Source of the DNA: Chaetomidium leptoderma
Lineage: Eukaryota; Ascomycota; Sordariomycetes; Sordariales; Chaetomiaceae
Reading direction: 5' to 3'
NCBI GenBank assembly: GCA_033296705.1
Contig: MU856992.1
Location: 1-64,000, forward strand
DNA: 64,000 nucleotides
Part shown: positions 29,183-40,277 of the stretch, piece by piece
Layout of the letters: each line of letters starts with the position of its first letter
Numbering within the stretch: the first letter of the stretch is position 1
Notes under the pieces: generated by a model
Databases searched by the model: none
What the model was told of the DNA's origin: nothing
The model's input: the letters and a program-made list of their open reading frames with translations, nothing else
Made by a program: the position numbers and the translations under genes

Positions 29183-30579
29183 GAAGTAAGTTGCCTGCCT
29201 TGTTTTGGCAGCAGCAAACTGCTTGGTTTTGGTGTTGTGTTGGTTTGTGGGGATTATGGGATATTATACCAGGGCTGGTACTTCTTTTTTTTCTTTTGTT
29301 GCCTTCTGCTTTTGCTTCGATTTACCTCCTCTTTTTTTATTTGTTACCCTTTTTTTTCCCTTTGCTGTTTGCGTCTGGGTATACCACTTTTTCGTATTCC
29401 ACTCACTGTAATGTACAATTTGGAGGGATCCGTGCGGGAAGCACGGAGATGTGCTCTGGTATGAGAGAGAGAGAGAGACAGTAGTCTCTCACTGGGAAGG
29501 GCGGTAGGGTCGTTTCGTTGCAAGCGTCGGTTCATTTGTCTCTTTTTCAAAACCACATACCCCGTACCCAACACCCCGCCCCTCTGGGCTAGGTTTGGGG
29601 AGCATGCGAGCATGCAAGCAAGCAGGCTGGCGAGCGAGCGAGCTGGCAGACATGGGATTCCTGGCTTTTCTTTTTCTTCTTCTTCTCTCTTCGTTTCTTG
29701 TCGTTTGTCTTCCAAGGCCTCACTGTATACACACCTTTACTACTACCCATTTCCTTTCCCTGTATCGTTCTGTTCATATCTTTGCTTCTTTCTGAGATGG
29801 GGGGACCATGAAGAAGCTCCCTTTTACTGATTCGACTCGTTGGGGTCCTGTGTATTTTTTTTTTGTATTACTGGAAATACTTTGCTTGGAGGATGGGTGG
29901 GATAGAGATGGCTTGAGCTTTGGTGCTGGCTGCACGTGGCTTGGGGGCTGGGTGGATAGATCACTGGAAGAGACAGACTGGAGAACACGGGGGAGAATTG
30001 AGAGAGTTGTGCAAGTCAATGTCGTTGTACATGGGAGTGTCAAGGTGGCGGGCTGGTTATGTGAAATGTGTCTCTGTGGTTGCATGAGTGTTCGGGGTGC
30101 TGAGAACAGAACCACTGGGCGAGCATCTTAACCAGCCGGCGAGGGATAACCTACGAGTAAAATGCCTTATGTTTCTCACCTCGGTGTCCATGCGCCAGAC
30201 ATTCTCCGCTGAGGTTGCAACCGTCACATGAACGTACACATCACCGATGGACACTACAGCACGCACAGTGCGCCGCTGAAACGATGATGCCTCGGGATGC
30301 ACGTCATTGTGCGTTTTGGATGCATGTTAACTCATGCACACACGGGCACTCTTTGTTCCCGCCAGGCTCCGAAGCCCGGAGTAGTAACATAGGATCGTCT
30401 TCCCATCTTTGTCCTTCTCTCACCGCCGGTTTGAGGTTGGCCGCTAACCCAATTCATTTTCCTTTCCGTCGACTTCAATCATATGTCTTAGGATCCGTAC
30501 TTGCATCCATCATTGCGGTTATCGACATGAGGAGTCCCTCCGTAATGCGGTTACCGGATTCCTCGAGTCTAGTCTCCCC
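29183..30579. other. Intergenic region between DCK1 and glycosyltransferase
   Basis: 1.4 kb. T-rich and CT-rich tracts (29280-29370, 29660-29790) and a GAGA run near 29464 are seen. Short ORFs across it are compositionally biased and lack splice or motif support. It is presumed 3' UTR and promoter. Confidence 0.5.
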
Positions 30580-32228
30580 ATGGCCAAGATGATGCGCCTC
30601 GCGGTTCGGTCAAGGTACCGACTTTTGCTGCTCGCCCTCGCGACGCTGTTCGTTTGCTCCCTTTTGCCGGGTATCACCCAGTTTTCAATCTCGACTACCT
30701 CCCTCAGACAATGGACGACCGTGATTTCCGGGTGGTGGGAACAAAACAGGGGCAGTCAGGGTGGTTCCCAAGTCCCGCTGGAGTATGAGGAGATAGATTT
30801 CTCGAGGTGGAAAGATCCGAATGCCGCCCCCATTAAAAAGACGTATAAACCGGCCCCTGAGCCCGCGCTCCCCGTCCGGGATCCGTTCCCGCTTCTCTCG
30901 CAGAACCCACCGCCCAGCCGGAGTCTTCTCCAGGCCCCCAAGGCAAACCGACCTCCACGACGGCACTATCCTGAGCAGACACCGCTGTTTGTCGGCTTCA
31001 CGCGCAACTGGCCGCAGCTGCTGCAGTGCGTGGTGAGCTACATCGCAGCGGGGTGGCCGGCCGAAGACATCTACGTGGTGGAAAACACGGGCGTCGTGTA
31101 TGCGAACAGGGAGAGCAAGTTGACGCTGCAGAATCCCTTCTATCTGAACCACACGCAGCTGGCGATGCTGGGGGTGAATGTCATTATTGTAGATGCCCTT
31201 TCTTTCTCCTTGCCCTGGAGGACCGCTAACCAACCACCTCCAGACACCCACCCTGCTCACCTTTTCCCAACTCCAAAACTTCTATCTCTGGTAAATACCC
31301 TCCCCCTTTTTTACTTCTACCACCCCCCAAAAACTAACCCCCCAACGACAGGACAGCCCTCGAACGCGCCCACCCCCACTTCTTCTGGACGCACCAAGAC
31401 CTCCTCGTCTTGTCCTACGAAAACGAAACCACCACCACTGGCACCCTCTACGACAACGCCGTCTCCATCCTCCGCCACCTAACAACTACAACCCCCACCA
31501 CCCCCAATACCAGTAGTAGTAGTGAAAGTAAAAATAAAAAGAAATGGGCCCACCACTTCTTCGCCTACGACCACCTCACCCTGGTCAACCGCGACGCCGT
31601 CCTCTCGGTCGGCGGGTGGGACACGCACATCCCCTTCTACACGTCCGACTGCGACACGTACCTGCGGCTGCGCTGGGCCGGGTTTGCGCAGGGCGAGAGC
31701 GATATGGTCGGGTTGATTCTGGACGTGGGGAGTGTGCTGGCGGATTTGGGGGCGTTGTTTAGGATTGGGGGGGCCCGGGCGAGGGTTGCTGATTATTCTT
31801 CTTCTGGTTCTTCTGGTTTACTTTCTTCATCTAGTGGGAGGGGGGTTGAATCTTCTTCTTCTTCTTCGTTTTCGTCAGGGGCGGCGGTCCAGGGGGGTGA
31901 TGAGGACTATGTCGAGAGCTGGGAGAGGTTGGTCGAGGTTGGTGAGCGGATGGAGAGGGACAAGTATGCCGGGGGGAATTCGCTGCGGAATACGTGGCAG
32001 GGCCAGCAGAGGGGCGGGCAGGGCGAGCCGTTCTACCGCGACGCGGATGGGTTTGAGACGGGGGTGCAGCTGATGATTGATGCGGGGAGGAGTGTGTTTG
32101 CTGAGAAATGGGGCCATCGGGGGTGTGGTCTTGACGGGACGGGGATGACGGGAGAGGATGCGTGGCGGCTGGAGAAGGATTGGGACGAGGAGTTGGAGGG
32201 GAGGGGGTTTGAGGGCGGTTCGTGGTGA
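30580..32228 (+). CDS. Type II membrane glycosyltransferase-like protein
   Basis: Three exons, 30580-31188, 31244-31290 and 31352-32228 (introns 55 and 61 nt), give 510 aa. A short cytosolic head precedes a signal anchor at about residues 12-30 (RLLLLALATLFVCSLLPG), typical of Golgi enzymes. A Pro-rich stem follows, then a GT-A type catalytic region: FVGFTRNWPQLLQCVVSYIA, EDIYVVENTG, NFYLWTALERAHPHFFWTHQD (a DxD-like metal site at the HQD), and FFAYDHLTLVNRDAVLSVGG followed by TSDCDTYLRL. Ser-rich and acidic linkers occur near residues 370-410. The donor and acceptor sugars are unknown. The short 47-nt middle exon is supported by phase on both sides. Confidence 0.8.
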
Positions 32229-32797
32229 CGTGATTCTTTTTTGGTCGCCTTGTTTGGTATCTTCGATTGGTGCGGTTGTTGGTGTGACTTTTATTATTGG
32301 TGCGGCTCTATCCAAGGGGGCCCAAGGGGGCGGTATTATAGTGTTGGTCACCCATTATCATCGTCTTCATTCTATATAAGCAATATCACCACATTGGTGT
32401 GTCACACTGCTGTAGACTCGAGGAATATAGTAGACATACGGCTAACCAGGAAACTCGGCCGTGTAACCCCCTTCCATAGCTAGCACCGGCAGACAGAATT
32501 TTGCCTAAATCCTATCTTCTTTCCGACTTCCGGCCTGGGTCGACCTAAAGATAGCCTTCGGCTAGATATTCCCATCAGAATAGTTCACCCGCACGCGGTT
32601 GGCTCCGCTCACTGCTTTAGCTCAGCTTCCGTGAGGCGCTGCTCGGGATTGCTCAGGGGAACTCGGGATTGCTAGGAGAACCGTCATAGCTAATTTAGAC
32701 AAATAGGCAGCGCTCTGCCAGTCAGTGGCCTCTAACAAAGTAGTAACAGCAACTCTTCGCGAGGTAGCAGAGGGTCAATCTCCTGCCACCGGGAACT
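32229..32797. other. Intergenic stretch
   Basis: 569 bp between the glycosyltransferase stop and the end of the ankyrin pseudogene. It is lower in GC than the flanking genes. No gene was seen. Confidence 0.5.
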
Positions 32798-34975
32798 CTA
32801 TCCTCCTCTCCCATGTCCAGCACCGGAAGAGAGGTGCACTCTGTCGTCCCCCGGAGGAGCAGAAAATCCTCCCCGTCCCCGTCCCCGTCCAAAACCGCGG
32901 CCTCGGCCGTAATCCACAAGAGGACGACTCGCCAGACGCTCCAAGTACTCAGCTCGCCCTCGGCGCAGGTCACGGTCCGTCGCCTCCTCCACCTCGGCCG
33001 CCGTGCGCCCCTGAGCATCGCGCATGCCCGTGTCTGCCCCGGCGCCCAAGAGCAGCGCCTTGATCCGGGCGGCCCGCCTGCTCCACGCCGCGTACTCGCG
33101 CGGCTCGTACGTGCCGAGACGGACCCAGTCAGCACGCCGGGCGGCGAGATGCAGCGGGGGCATTGAGGCCGCCCCCTCCGGGCCCTCCCGGTTCTCAGGC
33201 AGGTTGGGATCGGCTCCGAGGCGGAGGAGTAGCGCGACGACTGCGTCCGACGCCGAGCGCGCGGCCATGTGAAGCGCTGCCGAGCCCGCATTGTCGCGGT
33301 GGTTTATTATATTATCGATGACACCACCACCACCACCACCCTTGATCTCTCCGGACAAGACAGTGCTGAGATGCTCGTCCTCCTCGACGTGGCCGTCGAC
33401 CGGCTCGATGGTGTGATAGTGGTGGAGAGGATCGGCAAGATGGTGAAGCGCGGTGCGTCCCTCGTTGTCGGCTAAGCCGAGGTGGGCGCCTTTCTTGACA
33501 AGGAGTGCAACGGCCCCGGTCAGTTTCATGTGGGCGGCGTAATGGAGCGGGGTCCGGCCAAAGGCGTCTTGTCGGCCGATGATGCTACTTGCGTTCATCT
33601 AGACGACGAGTTGCGAGAATATCGATTCTAGCGCCGCCAGCTTGGCCGAGGACGCTGAGCTCCGAGGCTCCGCCAGGAGCGCGCTCCAGGTGTGGGAGAT
33701 GCATTTATGGTAGCTGTTCTCCAAGAGATACTCTCCGATGGCTGCCCATTGTATGGGCTATCGCCCGTATTTATCTGTAGCGTCCGGGTCCGCGCCGAGG
33801 TCTAGAAGGGCTTGCACGCCGGCCGCGTTCCAGTTGTACGCCCCCGACACCATAGGGAAAGCACCTATCCTTGGGGTATGACCGTTGTTGGTAGATGTCG
33901 GATCCCTTGCCTACCAGATACCGAACAATGTCGGCGCCGCCCCAGCTTACGACGTAGCCCAGCCGGCGAGTCGGGAAAGATATCGCGTCTACTAAACGAA
34001 GCAGTACTCTAGCTAGGGTCTCGTCGGTCCGATACTGTCAAGTCAGCTCTAGCGTCGACGAGAAGGCGGATTGTCTCCTCCTGGTCGAGGTCTCGCGAGG
34101 GATATATATCGGCGTCTTGCAAGAACAAACCCCTGGCGGCACAGAGAAGCGGAGTATTGCCCTGCTAGTCCATCTTTTCTATGTCCGGTAGGGCGCCCCG
34201 GCTCAGGAGTCTAACTACTTGGTACCGCCCATTTACCGCCGCCAGTGAAGTGGGGTTCCGTTGACTTCCCGGTCCTCCGGGAGGGCGGTGTAGTTCATGG
34301 GGACTCCTCTATCAAGGAGAAATCCGACGGCTCCTATAGTACATCGGCCCGTAGCCACCTGTAGCAGAGTACGGTTCCAGTCGTCCAGCCGCGTAGTGTA
34401 TATATCGGCGCCGATACGGACAAGGAGGCCCAGGGCTTCCGAGCTATCGTAATCTCGACAGACCTCCGTAAGGAGATAAGAAGTCTACACATCAGACTCG
34501 GATGTCTCCTCCAGTACCGCCCCACGCTCGACGAGCAGCGCGATGATAGCGAGGCCGGCGGGCGAAAGCGCGCGGAAATCCACGCGCTCCTCTCGAAATC
34601 GCGGGACTAGGGATGCAAAGACGACCGGTGCCACGCGTTGGGTAAGTTCCTCCGCAGGTCAGCCCCCAGGCCGAGTCGTAACGGCTTAGTCTGTGATAGG
34701 CCTGGTGTCTCAGGGCCCAGGGGGGTGTTGACGAGCTCGGGATGTGCGTCGAGAAGTCGACGGTACCGCTCGATATCCTCGGAAAAGAGTGTATCGACAA
34801 GGGCGGCTCGCGGCGTGCCCCTCTCGGCAGGCTCACTGAGTAACGTGCCATTCTGGGCCCCGGGTTTGTCTCCATGGCGCGAGCAGTCGTGGAGAGTGGC
34901 AAAACGGCGCTTCAGGAATTGAAAAGGTTTCTTAATTTTCACTAGCGCAAGAGTCCTTTTCTCAATATGGACCAA
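32798..34975 (-). pseudogene. Ankyrin-repeat protein pseudogene
   Basis: Ankyrin-like repeats can be read along the whole minus-strand span but not in one frame. The 5' part has an open piece (SEDIERYRRLLDAHPELVN), then LLVRIGADIYTTRLDDWN, VVRLLSRGALPDIEKMD, ADIVRYLVGKGSDIYQQ, LLDLGADPDATDKYG and finally an intact 266-residue 3' ORF (33598-32798) with GRTPLHYAAH and LLLRLGADPNLPEN. In-frame TAG stops lie at 33599-33601, 33758-33760, 34013-34015, 34165-34167 and 34485-34487, and at least two frame changes are needed. The TAG before QGNTPL replaces a position that is often Trp, consistent with TGG to TAG. This fits RIP or neutral decay. The 3' ORF could still be expressed on its own. Confidence 0.8.
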
Positions 34976-35230
34976 CCTTATCTTTTCTCTTTATCGATTA
35001 ACCTCACTAGGTACTTACTACTGAATAGCTCTTATCGAACGATTACAACGCTATGAGGTCTGTGCCACCATCACAGCTTTCAGCTTTTGCTTTTGCTCCT
35101 ACTGAGACACAGTGCCGGACGAGTGAGAAAGGGACAAAAGGGGAAAGAAAATAACATACAACCGTCACTCGTTACGATCATGACCAATCTCCCCCCGACC
35201 AGGAAAGCCTACGAGAGAGATCCATCTATG
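34976..35230. other. Short spacer
   Basis: 255 bp between the start of the ankyrin pseudogene and the end of the hydrolase. No feature was recognised. Confidence 0.5.
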
Positions 35231-36321
35231 CTAGTAATACTCAGTCAGGCCGTTCACCTCCAAAATTTCGTCCGGGAGGCCGGCGACCTTTTCATTGTGT
35301 AGATCGGCAAAGGCAATGTGGGTGGTTCCCTTCAAGCCCTTGTCCTTCCCCAGCATGATAACCTCGGCGTTCCCGCCATACTGGTTGATCAAGGCGGCCG
35401 CCTGCCTCGACTGGTTGAGATAAAGGAAGCTGTCGTCCCTGTGGTCCCCCCACATAAATTGGATGGCGGGTACCTCGGCCAACTTTTTGAACTCTTCGAC
35501 GGGGACCAGGATCGGGCCAAAGGGGTTGGAGCCGAACCCGGGCTTAGTACCCGCGTCGTCGGGGAAGACGTACCCGTAGCTTTCGTAGCAGACGATGCCC
35601 TTGATGTTTGTGGTGTTGCTCTTCACGGCCGTCATCTGGGCGCGTAGGCCACTCGCCGAGTTGGTGAGGTAGACAATGTCGGTGCCGAGCTTGCCCGAGT
35701 CGGCAGCGATGGCGGCAGCGTCGGTCTCGAGATTCACGCTCGCTTCGGAATCAAACTCTTGGTATCGGGAGCTCGTGGCCTGTTGCCAGGCGTATTCGCT
35801 CGACGTCGGGAACTGACATCGGGCCACCACTCGTTGAAGGACGGACCAAAGTTCCACGCCACAAAGTTGCCCTGGTCTCTGTAGTCTGGCGCGTACGAGG
35901 TTGCGTTGCAGGCCCAGTTGGCCCGGCCGACGCGAGGCCCTTCCCAGAGGTAGACCGGGTACTCGCGGCGAAGGAACATGTCCTTGAAGCCCTCGCCACC
36001 ATCCCAGCGGTTTTGGAAGCTCTGGGTGCTGGAGCTGTGCCACATGACAATGCTAGTCTTGCGGGGCCTCCACGGCTGAAAGTACTCTACATAGCCGTGA
36101 TCGCACGAGAGCGTCATGTTCGGGTTCCTCTCGGGTGATGGATGATCTTGCCTGAAGCCCCCAGACTGGCGAAGCATGATGGGCTTGTCCGGCCCCGACT
36201 TCCCCGAGCGGCTAGCATCCTCGGCCTCGGTCTGTCCCGCAAGCGCCGCAAGCAATAGCGTGACGAAAGCACGCGAGGTGGGAATGGCGAACATATTCTG
36301 CTCGGGCCTTGTGCCAAGCAC
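35231..36321 (-). pseudogene. Secreted alpha/beta-hydrolase (esterase-like), frameshifted
   Basis: A minus-strand gene read in two frames. The first piece starts at 36321 or, better, at an internal Met at 36294 that begins a signal peptide (FVTLLLAALAGQTEA). It contains VEYFQPWRPRKTSIVMWHSS and YPVYLWEGPRVGRANW, ending near WWPDV. The second piece resumes one frame over at QFPTSSEYAWQQATSS and continues through IVYLTNSASGLRAQM to IVCYESYGYVFPDDAG, ending at 35231. The shift lies near 35812-35818 and equals loss of one base. The family is the fungal secreted alpha/beta-hydrolase/esterase group; the substrate is unknown. Either a real null allele or a sequencing error is possible. A 38-nt pseudo-intron would also restore frame but is too short. 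Confidence 0.75.
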
Positions 36322-36930
36322 GTTGATATAGTGCGTTGGGGAGGCTGTCGGTGAAAGGTTGAAGACAACCGGTTCGTCTGAGTACTCTAATTATTGCAGC
36401 TCGGAACCTCATCATCCATTCTCTATATACAACACAGGTTTGCGACCGGGAAACGCCAGTTTCCTACCGTCGTGATATATTGTATAATAGGGGTATCCCG
36501 TGTGGCTGGCAGTCACTGGCAGCACTCTACCGGCTGATTTCGGAGACGACGGTGATTTCATACCCGCAGCTCTTGGCGACGAGCACGTCGAGCTGAGAGC
36601 CTTACGATTCAAAACTCCGTACTTACGGAATATAATCTTGAGGCGGTCTCCGCGCTTGGCGCTTTATGGAAAAAGCCAGGGGTAATATCCCGGTGTCTTG
36701 GTACCCTACGGGTGTTTTCAACTGCACCCCATCTCCGGCAAATACGATGCGGGGTGCAGGATGGGAGGGCAACCATGTCCTATCAGAAAACAGCCGCGTC
36801 CCGGATTCGGTAGCCATACAAACCGCGATGGAAACACTATAAAGGAGAGGCGGGAGACCGACATCTGATCGACAAAGGCACATCAAGGCAAACACTCAAA
36901 CGACAACGATCTACCTTGAAGCAAGCCATC
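36322..36930. promoter_or_regulatory. Divergent upstream region of hydrolase and xylanase
   Basis: 609 bp. A TATAAA box lies at 36838-36843, about 90 bp before the xylanase ATG. Two matches to the Xyr1/XlnR-type core GGC followed by four A/T bases occur at 36737-36743 (plus) and 36671-36677 (minus). The motif is short and expected by chance, so control by XlnR/Xyr1 is only suggested. Confidence 0.45.
36838..36843 (+). promoter_or_regulatory. TATA box of xylanase gene
   Basis: TATAAA about 90 bp upstream of the GH11 start codon, a position typical for strongly induced secreted-enzyme genes in fungi. Confidence 0.55.
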
Positions 36931-37668
36931 ATGGTTTCGTTCACTCTCCTCCTCACGGCCCTCGCCGCCACCGTCACGGCCAGCCCGCTTGAGCTCGTCA
37001 AGCGTGGCATCCAGCCCGGCACCGGAACCCACGACGGGTTCTTCTACTCGTTCTGGACCGACGGCCGCGGATCCGTTGACTACAACAACGGCGCCCGTGG
37101 CTCGTACAGCGTCTCGTGGAACAATGTCAACAACTGGGTCGGCGGCAAGGGATGGAACCCGGGCCCGCCGAGGCGTGTTGCGTACAACGGAACCTGGAAC
37201 AACTACAACGTGAACAGCTGTATGTTCAACCCTCCTTTCTAGAAGAGTGAATTAGTGTTAGTGAGAGAGAGAGCTAACATGGCGGGCGCATCGACAGACC
37301 TTGCTCTCTACGGCTGGACCAGGAACCCCCTCGTCGAGTACTACATCGTCGAGGCCTACGGCTCGTACAACCCCTCGTCCGGCACGTCGAGGCTCGGAAC
37401 GATCGACGACGACGGCGGCACCTACGACATCTACAAGACCAGGCGCGTCAACCAGCCGTCGATCGAGGGCACCTCGACCTTTGACCAGTACTGGTCCGTC
37501 CGTCGCCAGAAGCGTGTCGGCGGCACCATCGACACCGGCAAGCACTTTAACGAGTGGAAGCGGCAGGGCAACCTCAACCTGGGCTCCTGGAACTACATGA
37601 TCATGGCTTCCGAGGGCTACCAGAGCAGTGGCTCGGCCAATATCGAGGTCAGAGATGCGGGTAACTAG
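36931..37668 (+). CDS. GH11 endo-1,4-beta-xylanase
   Basis: Two exons, 36931-37219 and 37298-37668 (78-nt intron), give 219 aa. A signal peptide covers about 1-18, followed by a KR pro-site (LELVKR). The GH11 jelly-roll core is complete: DGFFYSFWTDG, GSYSVSWNNVNNWVGGKGWNPG, YLALYGWTRNPLVEYYIVE with nucleophile Glu110, and MIMASEGYQSSGSANIEV with acid/base Glu202. The spliced codon joining the exons recreates the Tyr of YLALYGW, confirming the splice. There is no carbohydrate-binding module. It is secreted and cleaves internal beta-1,4 bonds of xylan. The intron carries a short GA run. An upstream TATA box and possible XlnR-type sites are listed separately. Confidence 0.95.
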
Positions 37669-37762
37669 AAGGGCCGAGGGGACTGCTGGAGGGGGGCCCT
37701 GGGGGGAGCACTGCGTGAAGCAAATGAGGAGATGAGGGTCTGGTAGTGCGGGTTTCCTAGTA

Positions 37763-38656
37763 CTAGTCGTCGTCACAATGCTTCTGTACATAGCAAGTAG
37801 GTATATACACACAGAATGACAGCTCGGATAACCACCCCGTCCTCAATCTACCGAGCTTCCTCTCGTTCCGGGTTCTGCTCCCTTGGTTCGTCTTCCGCCG
37901 GACTCGACTTGGGCATGTCTTCCCTTTCCGCACCCCCGCCTCCGGCTCATCGGGACCCGGTGACCGATCCTTGGGCATGCCTTTTTCTTCCGCACCCCCC
38001 GCTTCCGGCTCGTCGGGATCCGGTGACCCATCATCCTTGGGCTTCTCAACCCGCTTCCTCTCGTCATACAAGGGCGGGTTAAGACCATCTGTGAAGGATG
38101 GCCGCGGGCCCTCATCATAGTGCTGCAACATCTCGTATTCACCGGCCACGATCGCGTCCATCTTTTTGCTCCGGAGCACATGGAAAGTTTTACCCCGCTT
38201 GATGACTTCGTATATTGGCTGCCGGACGGCCTGGGAGAAGTCGCCACGAACTTGCTCGTCGCCTTCATCCAGGAAAAGATCGTAGCAGAGGAGCGCATAT
38301 GGCCGATTGCGCAGCAGGCTGACGATGTTCAGCTGCATGTCGACATTCAGGTTGGGTGCTTGTCGGCCAATTGCCTCTAGCATCGCCTTGGTGACCTTGT
38401 CGGCCTTCGTTTGTGCCCAAGGGATGATGTCAGACGAGTGCCGAGAGCCGGGCTTCATTTTCAGTCTGAAAAAGAAACGTATGTTGAGGTTGGCCTCCAA
38501 TGCCGCGCGGGTCTCTTTGTCGATTTGAAATTCCATCATGATGCCGAATACAAACAGGTGGTTGAGTCCGAATGCGAGATGCGAAGATTTGGTGAGTTGA
38601 AAGAGGGATGATGTTGCGTCGGAGAAACTGCTGTGCATTTGGAAGTTAAGCGCCAC
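37763..38656 (-). CDS. Hypothetical protein with duplicated acidic motif
   Basis: An intronless ORF of 297 aa; the start may instead be an internal Met pair about 40 residues in (MMEFQIDKETRAALEAN). The central part (KADKVTKAMLEAIGRQAP, NIVSLLRNRPYALLCYD, IYEVIKRGKTFHVLRSKK) reads as a folded helical domain of unrecognised family. The C-terminal third is charged and contains a tandem duplication of a unit with PDPDEPEAG / PGPDEPEAG, visible in DNA as two copies of about 54 nt (37924-38034). There is no signal peptide or clear membrane segment. It is convergent with the xylanase gene, with stop codons about 95 bp apart. Confidence 0.55.
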   Translation of the reverse strand: MALNFQMHSSFSDATSSLFQLTKSSHLAFGLNHLFVFGIMMEFQIDKETRAALEANLNIRFFFRLKMKPGSRHSSDIIPWAQTKADKVTKAMLEAIGRQAPNLNVDMQLNIVSLLRNRPYALLCYDLFLDEGDEQVRGDFSQAVRQPIYEVIKRGKTFHVLRSKKMDAIVAGEYEMLQHYDEGPRPSFTDGLNPPLYDERKRVEKPKDDGSPDPDEPEAGGAEEKGMPKDRSPGPDEPEAGVRKGKTCPSRVRRKTNQGSRTRNERKLGRLRTGWLSELSFCVYIPTCYVQKHCDDD

Positions 38657-38867
38657 GGCCTAGCCGAACCTGTAAGAGGTAGTATTTGTATGCCTGGACA
38701 CAGTACTACCTAGGTACGAATAGATGTACATGCATACAGTGTGCGCGGCACAACCCCCCCGCTCCCACCACAGTAAGATCAGCAACTAATACAAAGGAAA
38801 TACAGTCGAGAAAGCTCAACCTCAAAAGAGCGTACAAAATGTTCGACACTAGACAAACAAACACCCA

Positions 38868-40277
38868 TCAAAACTGGTGACCGTAATCAGCGCCACCCGC
38901 CCCCAAGCCCCCATTGGACGACGACGTGTAGTACGCCGAATCCATACTACGGTTATCAGGGCACCCACCCTGATAATTCTGCGCCGCCAGCAAGTCCTCT
39001 ACATCAAATTGCACACCACCGTACAGCTCATTCATAAAGGAATCATCCCTGAACTCGTCAAAGAACTGATTGACCTTGGACAGCTCTGGACCCCCACCCC
39101 CACTCGCACCGGGACTCGGCGGCGGGCTCGGCTCGGCCGCCGCCGCGGCACCCTGGACGATCACACTCGACGACGACGACGAGGAGGACAAGAGCGCAGA
39201 AGCAGCCTGATCCTCGTGGAAGTGGAATGTCAAGAGCACCTTGGTCTCGACCTCGCGAATAATCTCAATCGTCTTTTGGTTGACCTTCTCTTGGACCTCT
39301 TCGAAGAGTGTGTTGACGTACTGCTCGATGGCAGGCCTGACTAGGCGGGGGACCTCGGCGCGGAGGAAGTCTTTGCACTCGTCGAGGCTTTGGAACCGCG
39401 AGTTTTCGGCTTTGGGGAACGAGTCGGTTTCGGGGTCGTAATCTATCGTTCGTTAGCGGCGGTTGGTTAATGCGGGCGGGAGAGGAAAGAGGGGACGTAC
39501 ATGGCGACGGGACCTTCTCATCAGGGTAGATGACCCGGTACATATCCCCCCACTTGTCTTCATCCGAGCAGTTGGACTTGGCCCGAAGCCGGAGCGTTTT
39601 CTCCTGCTCCTCGGTGATGGCGTCCAACGCCATCTCCCTCAGCTTGCAGGGGACATCGGCGCGCTGGTGGCTCTTGAGAGCCTCGGGCTTGTCAAAATGC
39701 TCAAAGCAGCGCGGGCAAAGGCTCTTGAGCGAGTGGCGGCGGTAGATATGCTCCCTGCGCGAGAGTCAGAACCAAACCCCCAAACAGCGAGAGTAGAAGG
39801 CGGAACTTACTTGACCCGATGAACATCATCCCATCCGGGCCCGCAACAGGTCTTCACCTTCCGGTACTTGTCCGGATCATGCTTGCAAAACGGGCACGCA
39901 AACTTCTTCCCCTCTTTGGGACTGACCTTCTTCTTCTTGGCTCCCCTCCCGCCTACACCAGCTCCCAGCTCACCAACAACTGCGCCCTTCCCGGTGTCGT
40001 CTTCCTCCTCCCTACCCCTCTTCACCCTCCTCACCACCGCCGCCGCCGCCGAGCCGGCACCGGCACGGGCGCCGGCGGTGGACGTAGAAGAAGAGACTGA
40101 TTTGTCAAGGCATCGGTCCAAAGACAGCTGAAAGAGAGCCATAGATCTATCTACAATCTCCTTCTTCTTGCGGCTCAAGAGGCTTTCACGGTTAGGTGAT
40201 GGTGAGTGTGGTGGTGGCGGGGTGCCTGAGCCGCGGGATGCCATGGACCGACTGGACTGGACCGGACGAAGATCCAA
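38868..40277 (-). CDS. C2H2-type zinc-finger protein
   Basis: Three exons, 40277-39811, 39754-39501 and 39442-38868 (introns 57 and 58 nt), give 431 aa (a start 11 residues later is also possible). The N-terminus is Pro/Ser-rich then basic (GAKKKKVSPKEGKK, a likely nuclear signal). An irregular first finger starts FACPFCKHDPDKY and continues CCGPGWDDVHRVKEHIYRRH across the first splice; a second finger is LCPRCFEHFDKPEALKSHQR. An acidic helical region and a Ser/Pro-rich low-complexity tail (SSSSSSS, SPPPSPGASGGGG) follow. This architecture is widespread in filamentous fungi, often next to heterokaryon or signalling genes, and its function is not established. It is probably a nuclear regulator. 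Confidence 0.75.

Noticed and set aside
35776..35814. 38-nt pseudo-intron that would repair the hydrolase frame
   Set aside because: Shorter than any credible fungal intron and without a branch point; it would also delete sequence (QFPTSS) that fits the protein.
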